Assembly (NCBI GenBank): GCA_026119855.1
Contig: JAOWBW010000561.1
Span: 434,001-498,000 of the forward strand
Direction of reading: 5' to 3'
DNA: 64,000 bases
Source: Campanula takesimana
Lineage: Eukaryota > Streptophyta > Magnoliopsida > Asterales > Campanulaceae
The position numbers and the translations under genes were made by a program. Of this stretch, positions 11,111 through 20,321 are shown piece after piece. The first letter of the stretch is position 1, and each line of letters opens with the position of its first letter. The notes below the pieces were generated by a model. The model was not told the origin of the DNA. It saw only the letters and a program-made list of their open reading frames with translations, and did not search any database.

Positions 11111-11990
11111 GTGCTCCATAAGCCCGAATCCTCGGGAAGAATGCTGTCATGGTCTATAGAACTGACTGAGTTCCAAATAACTTACTCCCCGCGAAAGACC
11201 ATCAAGGCACAAGCACTGGCGGACTTTGTGGCAGAAACTACGTTTGAAGTAAAGGAAAGCGAAGCGGACAAAGTCCAGCCCGATAAGGCAAAGAAAAGGC
11301 GAGGCAAGAAGGCCATGAATAATGGGGAAAGACCGGAGAATTGTTGGTCGTTAAGCGTAATGTTGACGGATCCTCCGGAAAAACTATTAGTGGCGCCGGA
11401 ATCCTATTGATTGCCCCGGAAGGTCAAAGGTTTAAACGAGCCTTGAGATTTAAGTTCGCGGTTTCCAACAATCAAGCCGCCGTACGAGGCGTTGATAGCA
11501 GGCTTAGAGTTAGCCCGGGACATGAAGGTCACAAATTTGATCGTGAAGAGCGATTCACAGCTAGTGGTAAATCAGGTTAAAGGGGAATATGAGACAAATC
11601 ACCCGGTGCTGCTCAAATACAAGGAGCTGGCAGCAAACCTGTTGAGGGAATTCGACTACCACGAGCTAACCCAAGTTAACCGGGCTGAAAACTCCGAGGC
11701 GGACTTGCTTTCGAGAATCACAAACGAAGACATCGCAAAGCTTAGTGTGGACTGTTGGATAGAATTTACGGAGCGCCTGGCCATTGACAGGGTAGAGATC
11801 CACCAAATAGGGGAGCCCGAGAAGGATTGGGTGGACGAGATTATGGAATACATAGAGAAGGAGATCCTTCCCAGCGATTCGGATCGAGCAAAAGTTTTGA
11901 GAAGACAAGCCGCCAGATACACGATCATTGATGGCGTACTTTATCGGAGATCATTCACCAAACCGCTGCTGAGGTATGTCAAGTCCGACT
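11111..11990 (+). pseudogene. Tat-element second (archaeal-type) RNase H, truncated before integrase
   Basis: Two frames (11111-11580 and 11492-12007) together give the extra RNase H typical of Tat elements. Recognisable parts are VDGSSG, the AGLELARDM helix, VKSDSQLVVNQV and the HELTQVNRAENSEADLLSR tail. The frame continues into the linker that normally leads to the integrase zinc domain (ARYTIIDGVLYRRSF), then stops matching at about 11990. No integrase follows. Confidence 0.85.
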
Positions 11991-12024
11991 TAACATTTCG
12001 TGTGTAAGCACACGAAATGTAAAC
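11991..12024. repeat. Palindrome shared with the Mutator-like element
   Basis: ACATTTCGTGT and its inverse ACACGAAATGT are separated by a few bases. The same unit occurs several times at 16628-16887. The following ~110 bases (GTAGATTGATGATTTATTG, TTTGTAGCACTGTTTGTTTG) also match 16905-16980. The PMD-bearing segment downstream and the Mutator-like element therefore share sequence beyond the palindrome itself. Confidence 0.8.
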
Positions 12025-12180
12025 TGTTACTGAAAAAAAACAAAAACTGTAGATTGATGATTTATTGTTGTAGATTGTTTGTAGCACTGTTTGTTTGTTG
12101 AATTGTCCAAATTTATTGTTGTTAAATATTTCAACTAGAATTGTCGCTTATTTATTGTCTCTTATTTAAATTTTTTGTAG

Positions 12181-13492
12181 GGACGTGAACGTTCGAATGC
12201 GTCTAATAGAAAGAGGAAGGTCGAGGAGGCAGCTTTGCGCACCAAAAAGTAGCATGACAAGAATGTCTTGCTTCATCAGACTGAGGATGTACAGCCTGAG
12301 GATGTAGGACATGAGGAGCGTACAGATGATGAGACGGCCTCTTATGTTCCCGAGGCAGATGCGGAGTCGTTATCTTCTGATTCTGATGAGACGGCATCTG
12401 ATGACGGTGAGGCCGAGGCAGATGCGGAGGCACGAGCATCTGATGACGGTGAGGAGGAGGAGGAGGATGCAGCTTTGAGACCTCGCAGGGGGCAGGTTCC
12501 GCAGGTGGCTAGAGGGGAGGCACAGGCCGCGGGGGGGTAGAAGCCTGTTACACCATGGCAGATTGAGAGCGACCCAGGTGGCGGCCCAGAGGTGTTGAGC
12601 TGTTATACGGGTTTGGTCATCACCGAGCCCGAGAGATTTGGGGCAACCCCACTTGTCAGTCAGTGGTGAAGTTCCATACCAGATAGCAGCATCTGGATAG
12701 GTAAGCTATTTGTTTATAAATAGTTTTATTATTTGGTCAAAGTTCATTTTTGTTCACCACAAAAAATCAAAATGGGACTGTTTTTCTGGAACGGAGGGAG
12801 CATTAATTATAATGTTTTGTTTGGAATCAACAGGTTCTCGCGTGCTAATCTGGCGGAGGATGATAGAGCTTGGTTGACTGCAGTTGATGCATCGAGTATC
12901 CAGCACCATCATGATACCACCATTCGCCGGACTAGCTCGGCGCTGCTAACGGCATTTGTGGAACGGTGGTCTCCTGACACGTTCCACATGCCGGGGGGGG
13001 GGGGGATGACGATCACGATGCATGACGTCACTCATATTCTAGGTATATTGTTGTTATATACTTTTATCAATTTCATAAATTTTATCAATTTTATTAATTT
13101 TTTCATTTTCAATTTATAGGTATCAGCTGAGTATTCCTGTTAGGAAGGCGGATCCAGAGCCTGACCTAGACGAGATCCAGAGACACCTCATCGGCTGTCT
13201 GAGGGGCACGTCCTACACATTACATGACCTCCGGCTTGCCTTTCAGGCCCGTTCAGCCTTGACAGATGACCAGCGTGCTTCTACTTATATCCTGTTCCTC
13301 TTGGGTTGCACGTTGTTCGTGGACAAGAGTCAGGATAAGATGCCTGCAGCCTATCTTTCACTGTGCATGGATCTTCCGAGAGTGGGGCGTCTCGCCTGGG
13401 GATCAGCTGCTTTGGCATACTTGTACCGCGAGTTGGGGAAGGCGTCCAGATCCGGATGCGCTCAGATGGGTGGTTGTTCGACTCTGCTAGAG
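12181..13492 (+). pseudogene. Plant mobile domain (PMD) gene, degenerate, transposon-associated
   Basis: After an intron-like TTTTTTGTAG, the plus strand encodes a basic start (SNRKRKVEEA) and a long acidic Ser/Asp/Glu-rich segment (12268-12540). The PMD core is spread over two exons. About 12832-13042 reads LTAVDAS, TAFVERWSPDTFHMP and HDVTHILG. About 13120-13492 reads RHLIGCLRG, ILFLLGCTLFVDKS and GSAALAYLYRELGKAS. These match the plant mobile domain of the MAIN/MAIL1 family and of transposon-borne relatives. In-frame stops at 12250, 12538 and 12666 show decay. The frame ends at a GGTAATATT donor-like site beside a truncated Stowaway end at 13517. The domain's biochemical role is not known with certainty. 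Confidence 0.8.
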
Positions 13493-13516
13493 GTAATATT
13501 TAATATTTCTTTAATA

Positions 13517-13580
13517 CTCCCTCTGTCCCAACATTTAATCAGATCATATTTTCTTAATGATCTGATTAAGCCCTTCGAAA
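13517..13580. mobile_element. Truncated Stowaway-type end
   Basis: TACTCCCTCTGTCCCAACAT is a canonical Stowaway terminus, but no matching inverted end is found nearby. It sits exactly where PMD sequence on its left gives way to DXR intron 3 on its right, so it may mark the join between the two. Confidence 0.5.
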
Positions 13581-13628
13581 TAAAAACATTTCTGGTTATT
13601 AACAGCATTATGAGATTAAATGGCTTAC

Positions 13629-14659
13629 CTGATCAGCAAGAAGGGTCACATTTGAACCAGCTGCAAGTGCCACGACTCTAAACTTGTCTGGATTTTCTGC
13701 AACTATGTCAAGTGTCTGTAGAAGACAACCATAAATGTGAGAAATCACAAAGTACTTTATAAACCATCTGAATTCACCAAAATGCACAGGGAGAGTTTTC
13801 TCATCCCTCCACGGTCAAATGGATTGTTAAATTAAGTGTTTGACCTGCGTTCCAATGGAGCCAGTTGATCCAACAATGGAAAGAGGTTTTGGACCATCCC
13901 AAGTATTTCGACTTGGCTCCACAGCAACAGTTCCAGGCCAAGCGGGAGGAGGAGACTGTGGAACATTGAGTTCCCTTTCCAAATGTCACCTTATAATCCT
14001 TCCTCTTAAAAGAAAACCCACCAAAAATTACCACTACTATTAGCAAATTAAACCTCCCCAATTCTGAAAAATAAAACAAATACTCCCTCTGTCCCAAAAT
14101 GATCTTCTCGTTTGACTATTCAAACTTTTTAAGGATATGAACACTTGCTTTGCTAGCCATGTTTTGTTTATGCACTTTTAAGCCTAAATTGTAGAAAGGT
14201 GAAGAATTTTTTGGGGACAACGAAAAATGGCAAATGAGAAGATCATTTTAGGACGGAGGGAGTATATACAAACACTCATAGCAATAACAAGTTAGCTCAC
14301 AAACACACATATACATATATAAGTCCACTGAACAAGCTTGTCAACTGTTGGTGGTCAAACTACAATCCAAGTGAAACCCATTACTGAAGAATCAAATTTA
14401 GCAAAAAACAAGAACATTTGAATTTACAACAACACAGCATATACACAGCCAAACACCTTATGCTCATAAATAACAAGAAATTGAGCAATCAGAAATACAA
14501 ATCAATAGTAAATTAAGCAAATACAATCATATTCAAAGATTGAGGAGAGAGAAATGAAGAGGAACCTTGAAGCTTGAGGAGAGGATTGTGGGGTTTGGAA
14601 GAATCCAAGAAGGGAGGAGTAGCTTTGATTTCTGCAGGAGAAAGAAAGTTCAAAGCCAT
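13629..14659 (-). pseudogene. DXR: DXR (1-deoxy-D-xylulose 5-phosphate reductoisomerase), 5' fragment, exons 1-3
   Basis: DXR makes 2-C-methyl-D-erythritol 4-phosphate, the committed step of the plastid MEP isoprenoid pathway. Exon 1 (14659-14566) starts with ATG and encodes MALNFLSPAEIKATPPFLD..., a plastid-targeting N-terminus. Exon 2 (14033-13845) has GGFSFKRKD, then PPPAWPG, WDGPKP and the NADPH-binding SIVGSTGSIGTQ. Exon 3 (13715-13629) encodes [20 protein letters not shown] and ends LLADQ. Splice sites are GT-AG and phases fit. Two defects: in exon 2 the frame slips by two missing bases between the QCS and PPPAWPG segments, and everything after exon 3 (about three quarters of the enzyme, including the catalytic domain) is absent and replaced by PMD-transposon sequence. 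A Stowaway MITE sits in intron 1. It is a broken copy or a gene cut by rearrangement. Confidence 0.9.
14083..14262. mobile_element. Stowaway MITE, 180 bp, in DXR intron 1
   Basis: Near-perfect inverted termini (CTCCCTCTGTCCCAAAATG and CTCCCTCCGTCCTAAAATG, both continuing ATCTTCTC) are flanked by TA on both sides (14081-14082 and 14263-14264). It lies between DXR exons 1 and 2. Confidence 0.93.
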
Positions 14660-15400
14660 AGTCGCACAACCAATTCACCTCAATTGAAACAGAGAACTGT
14701 ACAGTATAATCGAATGGAAAGAATTTATTTTGAGAGAATAAAAATGGGGATTAAATTTGTGGATAGTGGAGTAATAACATAAATAGATACTACGAGTAGT
14801 AGATATAGATATGGCAGTGGCACCAGTGGGGTTTACTTAGATTAATTAAATTAAAATATGTGTTAAATTTTTCTTCCAACGTCTTACTCTTTAGATTTTT
14901 CGACCTTTTTCAATAATTGTTAACTAGTCTTCGTGTCCGTGCCAAGTAAGAAAATTGAAAGATTAACCACCATTAAAAGCTCTCCCTTAATAACATCCTA
15001 CTACCCTGTTTTCTTATCTTCCCTGCCACCCCTCCTGTGTGATCCGCTAAATATTTTTCAATGGCGCAGTCATAGCTTTTCTTTTAAATAAAGTTTCCAA
15101 AACATATATCACTCACCCCTTTTTATTTAATACCCATTCCAAAATGAATGTCTAAATTGATCAAGAACCAATTTCGATGTTAAATTCAAAAAGGACAACC
15201 CACTGAAAAAAGGAGTACATTATACAGGAAATCCAATCAAAGATTTGTAATTTTAGCAACTGGGATACATTCTAAAAAAAAAAAAAACAGAAGTAATTGA
15301 AGAAAATAAAGAGTAACAAAAAATTAACAGGAAAAAGAAGGAAAATTGGACCAATTGTTGCTTAGATGAACTCTATCGTCTTAAACCCTTCCCCCAGCTT
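14660..15400. other. DXR upstream region
   Basis: This is the sequence 5' of the DXR start codon: AT-rich, with a pyrimidine-rich leader just upstream of the ATG. No unambiguous TATA box or other gene was found. Confidence 0.4.
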
Positions 15401-15517
15401 CTATTCCTTCTTCTTCTCATTGTTCATAACACGAGCAACCAACACAAAATCCTTCCCCTTCCCCCCATAACGCATCCGTCAACTCCTCTCAATCAACCCC
15501 TCATCATAATCACAACC
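15401..15517 (-). pseudogene. Unrecognised putative 3'-terminal exon
   Basis: After a CACCTAG acceptor, one frame reads GCDYDEGLIERS, an in-frame TGA, then RMRYGGKGKDFVLVARVM and a lysine-rich end before TAG. The composition looks like a real conserved C-terminus rather than chance, but I do not recognise the family. Further upstream on the same strand, 15720-15860 contains pieces bounded by GT/AG signals (ending AAAATCAG|GTGGAG and CCTGAAAG|GTAGTT) that could be earlier exons. The single TGA would be a nonsense mutation or a base error. No function is assigned. Confidence 0.35.
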
Positions 15518-15866
15518 CTAGGTGCAAACAAAATCCCATACCCAAAACCCATACAATGACGATTTTTTTTTCCCAATCAAAATAGTGACAAATGGCCTCT
15601 GAACTCAAACCCTAGAAATCAAATTTTGACGGTAAATTGCAGTACAATAAGATACTTGGATCAACAAAACTTGAAACTGATATGTGACAACTACCTTTCA
15701 GGCGTGGAATCAGATGTGATTCAAATGCATCTATTAGAAAGGCAAGTCTCCACCTGATTTTGATGGAAGCTACTACGAATTTCTTCCTTTCTTCCTTTCT
15801 AAGCGGGGGTGAAAACGCCGGCAGTCGTCCTGCTCTTGGTGGCGGAGATGGAGGGAAGGTCGGAGG

Positions 15867-15979
15867 TAGGGTGGCAAAACGGGTGTTTTGGGTGTACCCA
15901 TTAAAGTTAAAATATCTGAATATCCAATGAATTTTTAACTTTAATGGGTAAACCCAAAACACCCGATTTGCCCCCCCTA
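15867..15979. mobile_element. hAT-type MITE, 113 bp
   Basis: Termini TAGGGTGGCAAAACGGGTG and, inverted, TAGGGGGGGCAAATCGGGTG enclose a near-palindromic body (TTTTGGGT...ACCCATTAAAGTTAAAA). A perfect 8-bp duplication GTCGGAGG flanks it (15859-15866 and 15980-15987). It has inserted into the GC-rich block upstream of the unrecognised exon. Confidence 0.93.
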
Positions 15980-16120
15980 GTCGGAGGTGACTGTCCGGGC
16001 AGACGCGTAAGCCGAAGGCGACTGCCTCTCTTTAGCCGGCTTCGCTCGCTCAAAACATTCGAAACAGAGGATGGAAAATAGAAACCGCTAAATATCAGCC
16101 ATTGGATCAAAGTAACGGAG

Positions 16121-18135
16121 GGGCACTACTATATACAAGGCATGAAAATTACAAGGCACGCATAAATGACCAAAATACCCTCATATATATACTAAAAAAC
16201 AAATCCTTCCCTTCCCCCATTCAAACAGTCGGTTCTTTCTCTCTCTCTCAACAACAGTCGTTCTTCTCTCTCTCTCTCTCTCTCAATAGTGCGACCACCA
16301 CAACACCACCACCATACACAACCACAAATGAAGACAAACAAGCTCCCTATCACCGGTGGAAAGTCTGGAGCCTCCTCTTCTACCGCCGCTCCAAAAATAA
16401 TCCTAATTTCCTAAACCTAACTTTCAATTTGAAAACCCAACTTTACTTTTATGCCTAAAATAACGATTATATAACGCTTAAGTGTAGTTTAAACCTATCC
16501 TAAATGGTTCTAATTGTGATTTCGTAACATAAAATGGGGTTTTTTTGTTTGAATTTGATATGAATTGGTGGGTATAAAATTTGAACTGTCGGGGTGTGTT
16601 TTGTATGAACACACACGAGATACTTGTCAACATTTCGTGTATTAGCACACGAAATGTAAAGTGATGAATCAGTTTACATTTCGTGTGCTAATACACGAAA
16701 TGTTGATGTGCTTTTCGTGTATATGTACACGAGCTGCTTCTCCCCATCTCGTGTATTTTCACACGAATTGTAAAATGATAAAACATTTACATTTCGTGTT
16801 ATAATACACGAGATGAGGGAAGCATCTCGTGTACATATACACGAAATCCATCCACTCAACATTTCGTGTATTAGCACACGAAATAAAAACTGTGGTTGAA
16901 AAACTTGTAGATTGATGATTTATTGTTGTATGTAATGTTTGTAGCACTGTTTGTTTGTCGATTTTTTTAAAATTTTTTGTTGTTAAACACGAGACACTAT
17001 GGTACATTTCGTATAAATTTCATACGATATGGTTTTGTTTCTGGTATTGATCTCGTATGAACAATACACGAGTTAAGACATTATATGTCGTGTATTGTTC
17101 ATATGAAATGTCTTAATACATGTCGTGTATGCCCACACGAAACACCTCACCTTATCAAAAAGAGAATTTAATTATAAATAAATGTGGTAGGTTATATGAT
17201 ATTGTATGATATTGGTTCATTCATATAAGTAATAATTGTTTGTTTTCCAACTTATTATAACAAGAAACATATAATCTTGATTAACAAATATGATAATTTC
17301 AAATATATAATCTTGAGTAAGTGGTATTCCTCTAATGTACAACTTATCATTAACCTCGTTTGGCAAATCATCGAAACAACTTAACTCGTTATATAACATA
17401 GTTTATTATTAACTCATTATATATAATCTTGATTAGAATATAACACCATAATTTATTAATTTAACATAGTATATGCACATCATAACATCGTTTGTTAGTT
17501 GATAAATAAAGTGGTATCACTTTAACCTAATAAATGTGATAGGTTATATATGATATTGTATGATGCATTATAACATGTTTAATTACCTCTTTAAATATAA
17601 TCTTGATTAGAAACATAACACCACAATCATTTGTTAGGGGATTATAAATAAAGTGGTATCACTTAAATGTGATAGGTTATATGATATTGTATGATCCAAT
17701 ATGACGTTTGTTACTTGTCATGTCTAAGTGTACAAATTTTGCTCAATTAACAACACAATTCAATAATTTAACATCGCATATGCGTATCATTAACATCGTG
17801 TTGCAAATCATCGAAGAACACCTTCATTTTGACATGTCGCATGAATATACACGAGCATAGGGCTTTATATCGTGTGCTTTAATACGACATGTGTGACAAC
17901 ATGTCGTATGAACTACACACGACATCTTCATATGCATTTCGTGTATGTTTGTGTGACAGAGTATAGTATATTTTGTATAAATTCACACGACTGGACATTT
18001 TATACAATTGGTTTATCTCGTGTATTAGTACACGACATGAAGCCTTCAAGTCGTCATTTTGCACACGACACGCGAAGGGTAGTTTTGCCATTATTGGTGC
18101 CTTGTATGTAGTATGCCTTGTATATAGAATTTACC
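16121..18135. mobile_element. Non-autonomous Mutator-like element, 2.0 kb, palindrome-rich
   Basis: Terminal inverted repeats of about 55 bp share CTATATACAAGGCAT, then ACAAGGCAC, and end in ACCCT. They are flanked by a 9-bp duplication with one mismatch (GTAACGGAG at 16112-16120, GTAATGGAG at 18136-18144); 9-bp duplications and long termini are typical of Mutator-like elements. Inside, 16614-17155 and 17835-18090 are packed with TCGTGT...ACACGA palindromes. The middle has three direct copies of GATAGGTTATATGATATTG-type repeats (near 17185, 17550 and 17670). There is no transposase frame. The left arm carries a CT-rich leader-like stretch. Sequence at 16628-16980 is shared with 11991-12130, upstream of the PMD gene. 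Confidence 0.85.
16673..16887. repeat. Large compound palindrome, 215 bp
   Basis: Three smaller hairpin units followed by their inverse order form one large inverted repeat centred near 16780. Just to the left, 16628-16660 and 16673-16705 are perfect 33-bp inverted copies of each other, and each arm is itself a hairpin (ACATTTCGTGT...ACACGAAATGT). A single strand could fold into a long, multiply branched hairpin. Confidence 0.85.
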
Positions 18136-18144
18136 GTAATGGAG

Positions 18145-19672
18145 TAACAATCTAACGGTTAAGATTGAAAAATAGAAAAAAAGGGCTTATTGACAGCCCA
18201 TAAGATGTAGCAGTTACAGAGCAATCTCAGCCCTCCTTTATCTAAAGTCAATAAGCAGTTATTTTTTTAGCTGTATTATAATATAGAGATTTTTTCCAAA
18301 ATCAAATGCTGATTTTTCACTATTGAAAAATAATGTTCATATGTCTCACAATAATTATTGAATAATAATATTTCATATGTCACATGAAATAATATACAAA
18401 AAAATTGTTTTTTTCTTTGAGCAAACGACAAATCCATTTCATTCACAATTAGAAAAAAAATGGCACTCCACAAACACCGAAGGCTCATCCCGAATAATAG
18501 TAACAATTACATCTCTTAACCTACAACAACGACAAGTCCAATTTGAATCTTGAGACGAACGGATTCCACTCCAAGAAAAACTTGGACACTGCCTCCATCT
18601 GGCATTTAAAAGATTCCCCTTCAGATAATATATTGCGTTTAGCACTTGATATACAGAATCCAGGTTGACGAAAAAACGCCCACCATAAATCTCAAAATCC
18701 AACAACCATCCTTGTGCAGTAAGAACTATGATATTCAATTTATTGTGAGAAAATGTGAAAATCGCTGCAATTACAAGATACAAAAAACAACAATCAAAAC
18801 AATAAACAACCATAGACTCTCAACAGAGGAGAGAAACAACGCTCTCACATAGGAGAGAAAACAACGGCTCTCACATATAGGAGAGAAATTTATTTATTAT
18901 ACGATTAACGAAAGGAAAACTTAATTGTACTTTGACCAAATAATTTAAATAAAAAAAAATTATCTTAGTGTAAATTTAAAAAACTTTATTGAGGGTATTA
19001 TTAATCATGATACGACGACTTTTTATTATACTAAAATTGTTATTTTCTCTTCAAATTATCTTAGTGTAAATTTAAAAAATTATCTTAGTGTAAATTAAAA
19101 AAATTAAAATTACTTATTTCAATATTTTTCAAAAAAAAAAAATTAAGACCTATTATCTTATTTTATTTTCATAAGTATCTTTTGGTTTATATCTAATGAG
19201 GAAATTTAAATTTCTCAGTAAAATTAGGGATGTGATTTGGGATGTCAAAAGAAACTAAATAAAAAGAAAGAAAAACTACTGAAATTAAGCAGGTAACATT
19301 GGAAAATGTATTTAGTTCAAACTAAGGGGATTTAAAGGCAAATACGTCAAGTCATTTTAAAAATTTTGTGATTGTAGTGGATTAGTAAATTATGTAGTGG
19401 AAATAGCCGCTCCCTATTCGTTAACAATTTGGATAAAATTTGAAAATGTTTTGATAGTATACAGATTGAATTGGTACTGTCCAAATGTAATAATCCGAAA
19501 CTCTCTAAAACCCCTTCTTTTCATTAAAGGTAGTGTTATTTTTTCATATTTTGCTTTATTTTAAAAGTAAAACTGAAATATTTATGAACATTTATTTTGA
19601 GACAAGCACTTGAAGTAAAAAGTAAAAAACGAATATATATTCAGTAGCCATAGTTTAAAAGTGGTGATTATA

Positions 19673-19703
<31 letters not shown>

Positions 19704-20321
19704 GACAAATGGCCTAATGCAGTTGTTAACACAACTAGGAGGATTTAAGTAACCGACAAATACAGAATCAAATTTGAATGTGGATAATTGATATTGAATC
19801 AACAAATTAAACAAAATCTAGCTTAGGCAACGACAAATTAACGTGTTTGTGTGTGCCAAACAAACAATAATAATAGTGCGAATAAAAAAAAATAAAAATA
19901 ATGGGAGAATATAATATATGTTGATGGGGATTAAAATGATCCATTTTCTTGTCAACTTTGGCCCCATTCATTATCTGTCCAAAGAGAAGATGAAGGTTGA
20001 CTCAATCGCACCGCCCACGCAACATTATAGCATATAATATGAAATTTAAACCGAAAGCCATACCATAAAGAAAACCAGTATAAACTACAAAATCTTAACC
20101 AGATAAAAAGAGTGAAAGCTACTTATGGAAATGGGACACTTCTTTCAATGTAATTTTTGAGTTTCAAGTGAAGTACAAAAAGGTATTAAAAAGTATTATG
20201 TCACACCCATATAGCCAAATACTATGTTTCTTCTGCGATTATTATTATAATAAATATTAACAACAAGGAACATGACTAAATACCTTTGAAAATCTAGCGA
20301 CATGAAGCCCACTTCAGCTAC
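18145..20321. other. AT-rich intergenic stretch with a LINE remnant
   Basis: Mostly AT-rich sequence, with direct repeats of ATTATCTTAGTGTAAATTT (18960-19100), an A-run at 19679-19703 and short GGAGAGAAACAACG repeats at 18830-18890. Apart from the LINE remnant listed separately, no gene is seen. Confidence 0.5.
18550..18665 (-). mobile_element. LINE reverse-transcriptase remnant
   Basis: The minus strand reads VYQVLNAIYYLKGNLLNA, then CPSFSWSGIRSS. This resembles the plant L1-type RT region that usually reads LxxVLKARYFPxxxFLxA...PSxTWRSI. The fragment is short, shifted and isolated. Assignment rests on pattern recognition only. Confidence 0.5.

Larger units (their letters stand above)
6400..11990 (+). 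mobile_element. Ty3/gypsy Tat-lineage element, 3'-truncated and decayed
   Basis: Plus-strand order is LTR-like region, gag, protease, RT, RNase H, then a second archaeal-type RNase H. The duplicated RNase H and the gag/RT style place it in the Tat lineage. Coding is broken by several frameshifts (near 7706, 8500, 9540, 10535, 11038 and 11410). The sequence changes abruptly at about 11990, before the integrase, into palindrome-bearing sequence linked to the PMD gene. The left LTR start was not identified, so the left coordinate is approximate. No second LTR was found. Confidence 0.85.

Noticed and set aside
13801..14097. A 98-codon protein with cysteine-rich centre
   Set aside because: It is DXR exon 2 read in the wrong frame after the two-base slip, plus intron sequence.
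16102..16458. 118-codon ORF at the left end of the Mutator-like element
   Set aside because: Starts outside the element in the flank, runs through the terminal repeat and a CT microsatellite; no similarity to any protein I know.
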